64,000 nt of DNA from Endomychus coccineus (GCA_958510875.1 OY294068.1:155408388-155472387); one strand, 5' to 3'. Shown: positions 12,031-22,828, counted from the first letter of the stretch. Program-made: numbers and translations. The notes: generated by a model not told the origin, from the sequence alone.

Positions 12031-12539
12031 TCTTATATTTTTGTAAATATAAGCCTCTGAAAAGATAGTAGATCATTGATGAACACAATGACCAAATTTG
12101 TGTAATTGGTAAACACGCTGAACATCCAGGAATGTGGGTTCGAATCCCGCCTTTGTTTCAATGTTTTACGTTGATTCATCTTTATGATACTATGTTAAAT
12201 TATCTTCATAATTCAGAAAATGTAATTCTATCTCTTAATGTACTTATACGAAATTGTGGCCAATTGGGCAAAGAATCCTTAAACTTGTTTATACTTACAC
12301 AGAACATTTCTCAGTCACTTCTATTGAAATATATAAGAACCAGAACGCTATCATTGAATGAGTACTGTCCGAGTAATCGCCAACCATAGTAATACTCATA
12401 CTTACATTCCTCAATTCAAAACGATTGAACTTTAGATGAATGTGAGTAGATAGTTGATCTATAGCGGAGCATCGAATCGCATTGTGTTCATCTATGATCT
12501 ACTATCCTTTCAGAGGTTTATATTTACAAAAATATAAGA
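12031..12539. repeat. Foldback (palindromic) repeat with 60-bp arms
   Basis: The left arm at 12,031-12,090 and the right arm at 12,480-12,539 are inverted copies with only a few differences; each contains TATTTTTGTAAATATAA and CTCTGAAA next to a shared TAGTAGATCAT stretch. The interior of about 390 bases is not coding. This has the form of a non-autonomous foldback element lying inside the larger inverted-repeat-bounded region. Confidence 0.65.
12089..12158 (+). repeat. tRNA-like sequence, probably SINE-derived
   Basis: The segment carries a D-arm-like stretch (GTGTAATTGGTAAACAC) and an intact T-arm (GTGGGTTCGAATCCCGC) with a five-base-pair stem and the classical B-box. The flanking seven-base strands pair only partly and the anticodon arm is poor, so this is not a functional tRNA. 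A partial direct copy (GTAATTGGTGAACACG) occurs near 12,570. That pattern suggests a tRNA-derived SINE. Confidence 0.4.
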
Positions 12540-12863
12540 CTCTGATGGAACAAAAGTGGAGTAATTGGTGAACACGATGGACTAGACACACAGGAATTTG
12601 CGTTATTTATACAGGCTGGTCTGCACCGCCGTTGTTTCCTCTCCTATTTGTCCAAACTAGCCACTAATAGAAACCGCACCAATATGGCACAATATTCTTC
12701 ATACCAAGACATGATGACAGAATGGAGTTAAGATCGCAACGGCGGCTGAAGAATGACTGCCGATAATTCGAGGTTATAATAATAAAGATTCTTGACCCAG
12801 TATGAATTATATATAAAAATTCTTGAGAAATAGGTCACAATAACACTCTGTTTTAAAATTTTT

Positions 12864-12905
12864 GTCTTTACGTACGTTTCGGTCTCACGACCATCATCAG
12901 AAGAC
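12864..12905 (-). ncRNA. Hammerhead ribozyme motif, type I (Penelope family i)
   Basis: Read on the minus strand, the order is GUCUU, CUGAUGA, U, GGUC, GUGA, GACC, GAAA, CGUACG, UA, AAGAC. GUCUU pairs with AAGAC as stem I, and GGUC pairs with GACC as stem II closed by a GUGA loop. CUGAUGA and GAAA are the invariant core, and UA precedes the expected cleavage point. The stem III strand CGUACG is its own complement and too short to fold on one molecule, so activity would need two copies pairing. Hammerhead motifs with very short stem III have been described in Penelope-like elements. All core positions are intact here. Confidence 0.8.
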
Positions 12906-13290
12906 TTATTACTTCAATAACCTGATCACTTAGAAATAATTGTATTAACACAAAGCGTCCGTATCGCACAAATTTCGTTTAAATGCCAACGTCGCCGTAA
13001 CGAACAGAAACATGAAATCGGAATTATAACACAGCAATGTTACTACAATGCGTAATATTAAAAATCCACTATTTAGTAGAATTATCAACAAATACGACCA
13101 GATTTCATAAATGTCTAAGAGAGACTAACAGTAACAGACGAGACCATCTCAAGTGTTCATTCACGAACCAGATGTCATGATTTATTAGGTAATAAAAGAA
13201 GGTCTCTGGCCTCTGAGAAATACTTTAGACAATTATACCAAAAATAAACTTTTAACATTATAAGGACTCAAGTAGGAATTTGCAAGAATA

Positions 13291-14154
13291 TTAATTAATT
13301 AAATTAGTATAAATATGACTTAGTGTTTGAACGTCAGTCCTATTATTTACAGAATTGGAGTCACGTTTTATGTGAATCATCTCCAGGATAGATCTTTTAT
13401 AATAATTGGTTTCCTTAGTTAAAATATTAGCATTTTTGTAATCACATAGATGATTATAATCAAAGCAGTGCTTAGCAAGGGCGGTGGAATTTTCTAAGTT
13501 ATTATTTCTTGTGCTATACTTATGGCCATACATTCTTTTTTGTAAATATTGTTTAGAGATTCCAGTATAAGTCCCATCACAATCTAAACAATTCAATTTA
13601 TATACTGTGTGGGTTTGTTTATTTTTAGGTATTACAGGTTTAAGATTTGAGAAATATTTCCCAACACAGTTAGTAGGTTTATGCGCAACATTTATATCGT
13701 ACTTTTTCAAATATTTCTTGATTTTTTCTGAGGTCTCCGGAATGTATGGTAAAGTTATATAATTGTCTGTATTACCTTTTATGTTATTTTTATATGATGA
13801 ACCATTATAGATTTTGTTTATTCTCTCTTTAATGATAGGGTTGAAGAAAGTTTTTGGGTAGCCATTCATTTCCAGTGTATTACGAACAATTTTTAAATTT
13901 TTGGGACGGTCCTCTGCGTGGGACAATTTTACCGCGCGGTCTGTGAGGCTGTTTATGACACTTTTTTTATAACAAGCTGGTGCAACGGAATTGAAGTGAA
14001 GATAACGTTGAGACCAAACTTCTTTAGTAAACCAAGAAGTTTTTATTTTTCCATCTGCATCATGCCTAATGTTCATATCTAGAAAATTTATGTTTCTGTT
14101 TACTACTATTTCACAATTATATGTTATAATGAATAATTTCAACAAACTGCTCAC
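13291..14154 (-). CDS. Penelope-like polyprotein, RT tail plus GIY-YIG endonuclease
   Basis: The open frame of 287 codons has no internal stop. Residues 1-60 resemble the end of the reverse transcriptase (NRNINFLDMNIRHDADGKI, a version of the FLDxxI segment, and WSQRYLHFNSVAP). Residues about 105-150 are the linker leading to LPYIPETSEKIKKYLKKYDI. Residues about 180-270 form the GIY-YIG nuclease: YKLNCLDCDGTYTGIS, then QKRMYGHKYSTRNN with the catalytic arginine region, AKHCFDYNH, and a late LEMIHIKRD with the conserved glutamate. In Penelope-like elements this nuclease nicks the target for reverse transcription. The start is artificial because the true N-terminus and the RT palm are absent. 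It is intact as a frame but cannot mobilise by itself. Confidence 0.75.
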   Translation of the reverse strand: MSSLLKLFIITYNCEIVVNRNINFLDMNIRHDADGKIKTSWFTKEVWSQRYLHFNSVAPACYKKSVINSLTDRAVKLSHAEDRPKNLKIVRNTLEMNGYPKTFFNPIIKERINKIYNGSSYKNNIKGNTDNYITLPYIPETSEKIKKYLKKYDINVAHKPTNCVGKYFSNLKPVIPKNKQTHTVYKLNCLDCDGTYTGISKQYLQKRMYGHKYSTRNNNLENSTALAKHCFDYNHLCDYKNANILTKETNYYKRSILEMIHIKRDSNSVNNRTDVQTLSHIYTNLIN

Positions 14155-14209
14155 AACCGGTTCACAAGCGACTCGCGAACCGTTCGGCTCGCGTATCTAT
14201 ACCAACCTT

Positions 14210-14879
14210 CACACTGTCAAAATGTTATCAGAGCATTTTGGCATCTAGTCTCCAGTTGATTTGTGTATGACTACCTCGAAGATAGTATTGAAGCAGTATT
14301 TGGGAATTATATGTTCCATTCGTTTCATCTCCCTTCTTGTTCCCTGCAAAAGATATACTTGATTCTATTTTGGCCCGATCTTCTCGTGTTTTGTAATCTC
14401 AGAAGGCCTTTAAGTCGATAAGTTGTGAATGATGATGATCGTTAAGTTTAGCCTGTATTTATCCGTTTTTTAACGTCGAAAAAATTTAACGTCTTTCATA
14501 ATTTCTTTTTTTGAGGCGCTCTGTTTTCAGCTACCAAGCGTCCTTAAGCCACATTTAGCGAGAGGATTGGAAGTATACGGAAATGTATGTAGTATTATAT
14601 ACACACTTAGTTTACCTCCAAAAGAAGCTCTGAAAACCCTCGATGACTAGTACTAGTAGGGACTGGGTTTCGAACCCGAGTCCTTTCCAAATGTTAAGTG
14701 AGCATGTGCTACATTCTATATCATCAACTTGGTCATCCCGTTAGCGCATGGTCAGAATCAAATATCTTTTAATAAAAAGAGAACCGCACACTTGGCAGAT
14801 TTTATTGCATGAGCGAAATCTAAAATAGCTGGATTGTTTTATAAATCATCAAGAAAAGACAATTTTTTTATACTTTGAC
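14210..14879. other. Intergenic, with a minus-strand tRNA-like B-box
   Basis: No open frame of note. On the minus strand at about 14,655-14,720 the sequence CGGGTTCGAAACCCAG forms a T-arm-like hairpin preceded by GAATGTAGCACATGC, which resembles a tRNA D-arm. The rest of a tRNA fold is not convincing, so a SINE remnant is more likely. Confidence 0.4.
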
Positions 14880-15719
14880 TACACGAGAGGGAAACCTATA
14901 ATGTTCGAGGAACATCGTGTGAGCCAGCGGAAGGGGAGATAGGCATTCGAATTTTTCTTGAAGGTTTAGAGGTTACATACATAGGGAAAGATTTCACTAG
15001 GTAAAGAGTTCCACAACTTCGCTGTGAAATAAAAAAATCAAGTCTGGTAGGAAGAAGTTCGGCAAGTCTCGAGCTTGACAATGAAGGATTGACCACTCTC
15101 GTGGTGGAACAACAGACGAGATTTCTGATGACCATGTTCTAGAGAGGTCAATCAACTTGTAAGTGTGACATCATCAATCAGACGAATAACTCTCTTCTGG
15201 GTAGAATCCAAGAGCTTCAGCGTATATTTGGGAGCCGAACTCCAAACATGTGAACAGTACTCCAGGACTCTAGGAATCTGTGCTTTATAGATTATAAGGA
15301 GCTGCTGGGATGTAAAGTAGCTCTTGGCAAGGAATAGAAAACCAAGTTTTTGTGAAGCGGTTTTGGCAATGCACCTCACATGATAGTTCCATGAGAGGGT
15401 GCTGTTGATGGTGATTCCGAGCATGGATATGGAAGACTTCATAGGAATAGTTGTACCTGACATCATCATATTAGGGATTGTGGGATCCGCCTTCCCGGAG
15501 AAGTTGCAAGCTTGAAATTTGGTTGCATTAAACTCTACTAGATTATATATCTCTATCTCGTTCCTCTGGCTTCATTGGATGGTATAGGGGCTCTAGATGA
15601 GAAAGTGGCATGAAGTGTACCATCATCATCTGCAAAGCTCTGGACGGGACAGGTGGTCACTTCCAGCAGATCGTTTATATGGAGCAGAAACAAAGTTGGT
15701 GCCAAGACAGCGTTAAAAA

Positions 15720-16395
15720 GGTCTTTGCCCACTAGAACGTACCATACCATGACCGTATCAGGCACGGAAAAAAGCGTTCCGATTACTACTATGCCCACTG
15801 CAACGGATGAACAGCGTTCTATGCCCGTGTTCAAGGCGTATGTAACGCGTATGTAAAGCTTTTTTGCAGCTGGCCTTCCCTGGGGCGAATGTAAGTGCGC
15901 CTTGTGTTATATTGGGTGAAGAAGCTTTCCCTTTAATAAATCATCTATTACGACCTTACCCTTCACAACAGTCAATGGCTGATTCAAAGAAACGCCACTA
16001 CAACTATCACCTTTGCCGAGCAAGACGTGTCGTTGAGAATGCTTTTGGCATTTTAAGTCAAAAGTTTCGGATTTATAATAGACGTTTGCATTTGAAACCA
16101 GAATATGCGGAAAAAATTGTTTTAACCACTTGCATGAACATGAACGCAGATATATATTACCTCTTCAAAGGCAAAAAAATACTAGGACTAGAGTGAAACG
16201 CTGTTGGCCGCATGCGCACATCGGTTGGTGAGCAGACAGGCACATGCAAAATATTCTCGCCTGCCGATGTCAACTGTTCGTGCAGGGCACGCTACGGGGT
16301 TGGCCGGTGACGGACCGGTCTAGTGGGCGTATGCCTATTTGAATTCAAGTAAAGAATATTTGCCTGCATGTGCCGGTAGTGGGCAAAGACCTTTA
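15720..16395 (+). mobile_element. PIF/Harbinger fragment nested in LINE-A
   Basis: LINE-A coding sequence stops matching near 16,395 and resumes near 15,715. The intervening DNA begins with GGTCTTTGCCCACTA and ends with the exact inverse TAGTGGGCAAAGACC, giving 15-base terminal repeats. Inside is a piece of Harbinger transposase. A second inverted pair (GGCACATGCA at about 16,239 and its inverse at about 16,365) lies near the right end. The expected 3-base TAA/TTA duplication is suggested but not cleanly resolved. At roughly 680 bases it is an internally deleted copy. Confidence 0.65.
15864..16196 (+). pseudogene. PIF/Harbinger transposase, C-terminal DDE part
   Basis: The frame reads VILGEEAFPLINHLLRPYP, where the G-(D/E)-E-A-F-P-L block is the second acidic site of the DDE_Tnp_4 nuclease. 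It continues KKRHYNYHLCRARRVVENAF, then GILSQKFRIYNRR and AEKIVLTTC. That is the canonical RxxVENAFGxL signature with the third catalytic acid (the E of VENAF). The expected aspartate of GDEAF is a glutamate here. The N-terminal half, including the first acidic residue, is missing. The family normally works with a separate Myb/MADF-type partner protein; candidates of that class lie at 8,905 and 43,580 but are not adjacent. Inactive copy. Confidence 0.8.
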
Positions 16396-16735
16396 GGTAT
16401 TGTACCGGAACCGGAGGATACTCCGTCAACCACAACATGGAGTGATCTATCTGAGAAACCTCTAGTAAGCGAAAAATTGAGACGGCAAACCATATAACGG
16501 AAGTTTTCCAAGAAGGTTTTGGTGCTAGATATAGTCAAATGCTCCGGACATATTCAATGCTACAGCTAGAGATTCCCCATGTTTTTCAATAGATGTGTTA
16601 CGTAGACAAGCAGATCTGTTGATCTCTGCTGGACGAAAGCCATATTGCCGGTTATTCACAATTTTGGAGATCTCTAGGTATTGATGAGCTTGATGTTGAT
16701 TGCTGTCTCCATCACTTACATAACATTTACGAGTG

Positions 16736-17233
16736 CTGTAGAAAAATTTCCAGTCTCAGGTTCAACGCAAGGTGATGTAATTAATGTGTCAATGTAAAAA
16801 ACGCTGGGTAAACAACAATTTGAATCTATTTTTATGGGTAACAGTAAGTGTCATAACAGCGAATCATTCTGCAATAAATAATAATTATCAGTAGGTATAT
16901 TATGTACACACCTAGAAACTATTCTCTTTTTTCAATACAAGTACTACCTATACCTAAGTATTCAAAATAAATTTTTTTTATTAATAATAAAAAACGTATG
17001 GCTAATTAATAGGTAATGAAATTAGTCAGAGAATTTATTTGGATTAGGTTATAACCTAGCTAATGGCATTGACTATTTTAATGGTTTTCATATTAGCCAG
17101 ACTGCTATGGATAGTTTGTAAACGATCCAACTGTTTTATATGTTTCTTAATTATTTTAAGTATATTAGCCAAGACTCTTTAGTTACAAACTAGCCGCTAC
17201 TTTAAGTTGAAGTTGCGTTTTCTCTCGACATAG
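16736..17233. other. AT-rich intergenic, nothing recognised
   Basis: No coding frame, repeat or element end is visible between the LINE-A copy and the target duplication of the next element. Confidence 0.6.
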
Positions 17234-17242
17234 CCAACGGAG

Positions 17243-18257
17243 ACTGATGCACCCCCAGCAATGGTAGGTTGTAAAATGAATTTTTTCTTCAACCAGGTCG
17301 TTTGCCGAACGTTAGCCGAGTATTGCAGTGCATTTTTTTTCGTTTGCCGAGGTTTTTCCGAGGAGAAAACTCAAATTTTCCAATTCGGGTGTCCAAATCA
17401 CCCCAAAGTAGTAAATGTGGCATAAAACGTTATTATTATAGAAAAAACCTATATAACTCGTTTGCCGGAGAAAAGCCGAGTTCAATGATATAAGAATAAT
17501 GAAAAAATATTCCCAATTAAATTGGAAAATAGAAAAATCAAAATTCCATTAGAAAACCGCATTTCAAATTTCGCGCCCTTGCGTATAAAAATAATAGTTT
17601 TGTAACAGGGAACCAGTGAAATGCGGAATATAGCATTTTGTGTTGTTACCAGTGATGTCAGATTGGGTGCTTTTTGCGCCAATTGGGCGATTTTTTATGA
17701 AAATTTGCTTCATGTTCTTATACAAAAGCGCAAGCCGCAATTTGGGCGATTTTTCGTTCTTTCGGAGATGTTTTTTTAAATCTACAATCTATGTATACTT
17801 CAACATTTTTGGAATAGATATTTTAGTTGATTATATTGTAAGATTGTTGTCTATGCAGTTCAGTGCTCCTGCAAATTTTTGATTCTATGTTTCGTAACAC
17901 TGAAATGAATCTTATTTCCCTGTGCGCGAAATTTAAAATGCGTTTTTCTAATGAAATTTTTATTTTTCTATTTTCCAATTTAATTGGGAATATTTTTTCA
18001 TTATTCTTATATCATTGAACTCGGCTATTCTCCGGCAAACGATTTATATTGGTTTTTTCTATAATAATAACGTTTTATGCCACATTTCCCTACTTTGGGG
18101 TGATTTGGACACCCGAATTGCTAAATTTGAGTTTTCTCCTCGGGAAAACCTCGGCAAACGAAAAAAAATGCACGGCAATACTCGGCTAACGTTCGGCAAA
18201 CGACCTGGTTGAAAAAAAAATTATTTTCCAACCTACCATTGCAGGGAGTGCGTCGGT
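17243..18257. mobile_element. Mutator-like foldback element with 9-bp target duplication
   Basis: The ends are inverted copies starting ACTGATGCACCCCC (left) and ACCGACGCACTCCC (right, reversed), both followed by GCAATGGTAGGTTG. The match continues through the CGTTTGCCG and GGTGTCCAAATCACCCC blocks for about 320 bases on each side, with small differences, leaving a spacer of about 340 bases. CCAACGGAG lies directly outside both ends (17,234-17,242 and 18,258-18,266), an exact 9-base duplication. Long inverted repeats with 9-base duplications are typical of Mutator-like elements (MULE/Phantom group). No transposase is encoded. The spacer has short open frames without recognisable domains. Confidence 0.75.
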
Positions 18258-18266
18258 CCAACGGAG

Positions 18267-19500
18267 TTGTTTATAAACTATCCTGCTAGATTTTAAATTA
18301 GTCAAGTTTGTACATTAGCCGTAACATATGTGTATTTCCATATTCAAATATTCGTATATAGTTATAATATTAAGTGTGACAGACTGTGATCAAAAAATGA
18401 GGTCAAACAAAAGACTAAACTGGTAGTTACATATTTAGTTAGGTAGTAACTATTTAGCAAAGATAAAATAGCCCCACAAGTCACGAATTAATGTACATAT
18501 TAATATTGTGACGAATTGTTTTTCATGTTCATCATAAACGGTTATGTTTGTCGAAGGCAAACTGGAGCAATTTCAACAAAGCATCATTAAAATCATATAG
18601 TAATTAATTATAAAGATCTGCATAAAATGGTGTAGACTGGTTATATAGTTATTTCTTCTTCACACACTAGCTTTGAATATACAATTATTATTACGACCTG
18701 AGGATTGTACGACAGGCATCGAGTATTACGCCTAAAAATGTTAGAGAAAGATGAAAGGTATATCCATGAATAGGGGAAGCTTATCGATTTAAACTAATCA
18801 TGTCTGTCGGTCGCCTGTTTGTCCGATACAAGCCGCAATTTGATGTAACTTCTAGCTATCTAGCTAAACAAATATCATATGGATGAAATATTGTTTCAAA
18901 CGACCTGCAATGCTTACTTCTCATTCTGACCGATGCATAAAATCACAAGCAACTTTTTATCTTTCCTTCTGGAATAACATAGATTTCCTTTCGTAATTCG
19001 ATACCCAATATACTTTAAATTGGTGTCCTTTGTCTACAGCGGTTCTTAAATAATCTTGTTACTGGATGAATTCCGAGTATTTTGTTCCTTAGAAGGATGA
19101 TTATTACGCAAGCACTTCTTCTGCCAATCTATCGTTGGGGAAATGTCTCAACAACATAATTCTACTAGAGGGAAAAGGTGCATCTCAGTCTTGCATAAAC
19201 CAAGTTGGATAACTTAAATTCAGTGAGAAATCATCAAAATGTCAGTGTATTTTGTAACTAAAATAAATATGATTCTTCATTTAAATTTATAAAGAGAACA
19301 AACATAAGGTCCTAGTAATTGATCGTCTATAATGCCACACCAAATATTTAATTCATATCCCACGTGAAAATCCCAGAGCCTTATGCACTAGCAACTTATA
19401 AACGTAACCAGATTCGTATAAAATGCGGAATTTAACACGTCGAAAAACGTCTGATTCAATATGAAAATCCCGTTCATGAACTATTCCATAATTGTAACAT
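18267..19500. other. AT-rich intergenic, nothing recognised
   Basis: Short open frames only. No terminal repeats or domains were found between the two foldback elements. Confidence 0.55.
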
Positions 19501-20600
19501 TTATTCGAGGAAATAAAGCATTCCACATTCCAAAGTCGGCGCAGTTGGATGGATTGAGATGCGGTTTTCTGCATTCGATTCAGAAAGCAATTTAGAAATG
19601 TTGTGCCGAGTTTGTTTCTTGCGGAAAAAATTTAATGCATTTCTATAGCCAAAAAATGCATTTTTCTGAGTGCACTTTTTGAGGTGAATAAAAAAAACGA
19701 ACTCTAATTGGTTTCTCGGGAGTTTTGGGGTCGCTGAACACAAATGTGCTATCAAGAAAAGTAACTGAAGTCCTCTTGGACCTCCCCAGAGGTATCCGGG
19801 CGACCTGACGCCCTAGAAATCGATGAATTTAATAAAAAAAATATTTTCAAATATTCAACTGTTCGAGAGTTGGTATCAAGGTTGCTAGTGATGATTACGA
19901 CGTGAAAAAACTCTTCTGCAATACCTGGTGGTACCCTGAGATCGGGTAGGCACGTCATGTTTTTGTTAATTTATCTTCATAATAAAATGTAACAAATTCT
20001 GACTTTCTGGGGTTTTCACAGTCGCCGATCACGACTATGACACTCACAATGTGTATCTACCTCATCTTCTAGGCATGAACTTTCTAAGTATCATAATCAT
20101 GATCGGCGACTTCGAAAACCCCCGAGAGTCAGAATTTGTTACACTTTATGAAGAAAACATAACAAATTTCCTAGAAGATGACGTGGTTACCCGATCTTAG
20201 GGTACCACCAGGTATTGCAGAAGAGTTTTACACATCGTAATCATCACTTTTATATCAACTCTGGAACAGTTACTAATTAAAAATATTTTTTAAATTAAAT
20301 TCATCGATATCTAGGGCGTCAAGACGCCCGGATACTCTCGGGGAGGTCCAAGGGGACCTGAGTGAAATTTATTGACCCCAAAAACCCCCGAGAAACCAAT
20401 TCGAGTTCGTTTTTTTTACCTCAAAAAGTGCATTTTTTGGCTGTAGAAATGCATTAAATATTTTCCGCAAAAAACAAACCCAGCACAACATTTCTAAATC
20501 ACTTTCTGAATCGAATGCAGAAAACCGCATCTCAATCCATCCAACTGCGCCGACTTTGGAAGGTTTGGCCTATTTTAGTGCTTTATTTCCTCGACTAATT
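19501..20600. mobile_element. Large foldback element, family FB1 copy 1
   Basis: Two arms of about 530 bases are inverted copies around a centre near 20,035-20,095. Matching blocks include CGAGGAAATAAAGCA at the outer ends, CCAACTGCGCCGACTTTGGA, the GAATGCAGAAAACCGCATCT stretch, AAAAAGTGCA, GATATC/GAAATC-type segments near CATCGAT, and TACCACCAGGTATTGCAG near the middle. The centre carries GATCGGCGACT-type sequence on both sides. No protein domain is present. A shorter relative with the same ends lies at 53,352-53,727. I could not define a target duplication, so the mobilising family is unknown. Confidence 0.75.
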
Positions 20601-21003
20601 GCGAATGTTACGTTACAGGATTCAGGATTCAATGAGAAAGACCACTTTTGAAATCCAAATTTCTGAAACGAAATACAGGTGAGAAACGATGTGAAAAAAT
20701 TACCCATATAGCTGTTTGAGACGTGGATTTGAATAGCGAATACAACATTTCGAAAATAAGCGGATTGTTGGAGTACAGGGTGAGCGATCTTTGTATAGGG
20801 TACTCGGTGTCTATGGGAAATACGAAAAAATGGTTGTCACATTCTTTCTTCACTGGCGGAAACAAAAATTTCCTATTGTCTTTTATTTTCGAGTTATAAC
20901 AAAACTTCGATTTTTCGACTTTTAGACACATGTGAATATCGTGGTTGTTTGTAAAATTAGGGCAAAATAACTTTTATATTCTTGAGGCACATTTTTCTGT
21001 ATA

Positions 21004-22828
21004 ATAATAACGATGCCCTCGCTTCACTTCAGTACGTCTTCGTCTTAGATAGTTCTTCCATCATTATTGGTGATTTCGACATTGCGAAATATGCAAGCCC
21101 AGCTATGGGCAACTTTTCTCATAGGTTTCTTATTATATCATATAATTTGATTTCAACATTGCGAAATATGCATCATATGTCGATGGATCCCCTTCCGATC
21201 ATTGTGTGTCCAATTTTGTAAATTTTATCAATTTTGTGAATCACCATCAGCATAACTTCAATCGTAATTCTAGTGATAGAATTTTAGTCCTTGATGTTAC
21301 CGGCGGGAGGTGCAGTGTGGAGCGATCCTTGGCGCCCCTTGTTCCGGAGAATGATCATCATCTGTTTTGGTCGATTTTCTATCTGGTCTACGCAGTAGGA
21401 GAGGTAAGTTGCCGTTTAAATCTGTCAATGCGTATAATTTCCGCAAAGCCAATTTTTCATTATTATACTAAAGTTTGAAGGAGGTTGACTGGATGCTGGT
21501 GGTTGGATGCGATGATCCCGAGGACGCTTGTTCTCTCTTTTATGATTTATTATATTCATCACCCGATAAATTCGTTCCTAGGTTTGGCTGCGTCAAGAAA
21601 AATACTTACCCTCCGTGGTATAACAACCACATAATACGGTTCAAAGATTTGTCAGGTCACAAACAGTTTTCCATGCTTAGGGGTGAACTCAAAAGGGCAA
21701 CGAATTCTGCCTATAATGAGTACATTGTCTCGATTGAAAACAATTTGAAGCAGGATCCTACGAAGCTTTGGAATTTCATTATTCCAAAGAAAGGCACACG
21801 CGGTTTTCCCGCTGAAATGGACTATGGCGATGTGAAGTTGACCACCCCGCAGGAAATTTTCAACACATTTGCTCATCTCTTCAGTCAAAGTTATATAACT
21901 CAACCCACCTTAGACAAGTTAGATTCGGAGTCTCTAAGTATTCACCATGATATATCCATTTTTTCTTTCACCCAAGAGGAAGTTGAATTCGCCTTCAAAA
22001 AGATCAAAAATAAATCTACTTCAGGTCCCGATATGATTCCGGCGTTTCTACTCAGAGACTGCTAACAGACTACTTGGTTCTATTGTGCGTAGCTGTCGTG
22101 ATTTTTCAGACATAGACACGCTCAAATTGTTGTTCGTAATATTTGTGCGATCGCGGCTTGCTTGAGTATGCATCTGTGATTTGGTTCCCTGGTTATGCCG
22201 TTCATAGAGATGCCCTGGAATCTGTTCAGCGCCGCTTTTTGAAGTACCTGTCCTTCAGGATATACGGTTTTTATCCTATTAGGGGCATTCCCAATTCTTT
22301 CCGGTTAGATAGATTCAATATGTCATCCCTTTCTCGCAGATATAATTATGTACTCCAGGCCAGTTTGTACAAGTTGTTCAATAACCTAATTGACTAGCCA
22401 TGCTACTGGAAAGAGTCAGTTTCCTAGTTCCTCGGCTGTACTCACGGTCTGTAAATACTTTCTACCTCCAAACTCCTCGTACTAACTACTTAAATTATCT
22501 CCATTATTTTGCATGTGCCATGCCTATAACACCAATGACACTCGTACTAAATATGATATTTTCAATTCTAGCCTACTGCGATGAAACAATATTCATACTT
22601 TTCAGCTCTTCCTTTCTTCTTTTTCTCTTTGTACATTTTCTGTACTATTTTTTCTTTTTATTTTTGATTTTGTCTTCTCTCTGACTAGAGTAAAATTTAG
22701 GTTATTTAAATTTAATTTAGATAATTATTGTTAATATATTAATTTTCTTATGCATTGCCCTGATCTTTAATTGGGTTTATACCTGTTGATCAGTGTGAGA
22801 ATAAATAAATAAATAAATAAATAAATAA
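21004..22828 (+). mobile_element. LINE-B non-LTR retrotransposon, internally deleted
   Basis: The order of pieces follows a LINE ORF2. First is an endonuclease fragment (SSIIIGDFDIAKY, SPSDHC-type sequence, and RILVLDVTGG). Then comes the linker (PWYNNHIIRFKDLS, FWNFI-type sequence, and EIFNTFAHLFSQSYI), and then the start of the RT domain (STSGPDMIPAFLLRDC). The next recognisable piece, NRLLGSIVRSCRDFSDIDTL, belongs to the RT thumb, so roughly 200 codons including the catalytic FADD box are deleted near 22,065. The C-terminus follows (YASVIWFPGYAVHRDALESV, then RRFLKYLSF). The 3' tail is a run of AAAT units ending at 22,829. Insertion inside the Tc1-like arm can be seen because host sequence resumes exactly after the tail. 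Confidence 0.75.

Larger units (their letters stand above)
12807..14154 (-). mobile_element. Penelope-like element (family i), 5'-truncated
   Basis: This is a minus-strand retroelement copy containing the C-terminal half of the Penelope polyprotein, a 3' untranslated region and a hammerhead motif near its 3' end. A close relative lies at 26,949-27,728 in plus orientation, and the two share the 3' end sequence to about 12,807. The reverse transcriptase core is missing at the 5' side, where the copy abuts the right arm of the inverted-repeat region. Penelope-like elements are often 5' truncated. Confidence 0.75.
11751..14209. mobile_element. Inverted-repeat-bounded region (decayed DNA transposon)
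   Basis: The left end reads AAGGTGCGTATAAATATGCG and continues through GAGCCGAACAGTTCGCGAA and CGCTTGTGAACC. The right end, reversed, reads AAGGTTGGTATAGATACGCG followed by the same GAGCCGAAC, TTCGCGA and CGCTTGTGAACC blocks, so about 50 bases are inverted copies. The block GAACCGCTTGTGAACCGC recurs internally near 11,840. No clear target duplication is visible. The right arm is cut short by a Penelope-like insertion. No transposase remains, so the superfamily is unknown. Confidence 0.5.
14880..16735 (-). pseudogene. LINE-A non-LTR retrotransposon, RT domain to 3' end
   Basis: Reading down the minus strand from 16,735: the RT fingers (ISKIVNNRQYGFRPA, then SIEKHGESLAVALN and a WHQNLLGKLPLYGLP block), the FLSDRSLHVVVDGVSS-type segment, then after a gap PTLFLLHINDLLEVTT and the catalytic FADD motif. 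Below that are the thumb segments (ISMLGITINSTLSW, AKTASQKLGFLFLAKSY, QIPRVLEYCSHVW) and the C-terminal TAKLWNSLPSEIFP block. The order matches non-LTR elements of the Jockey/CR1 type, and I cannot place the clade more precisely. Several frameshifts and stops kill the ORF. A PIF/Harbinger fragment at 15,720-16,395 splits the RT domain just before the catalytic box. No endonuclease domain is present, so the copy is 5' truncated. Confidence 0.78.

Noticed and set aside
15653..15856. Plus-strand 67-codon frame
   Set aside because: Antisense to LINE-A RT and spanning the Harbinger junction; no motif of its own.
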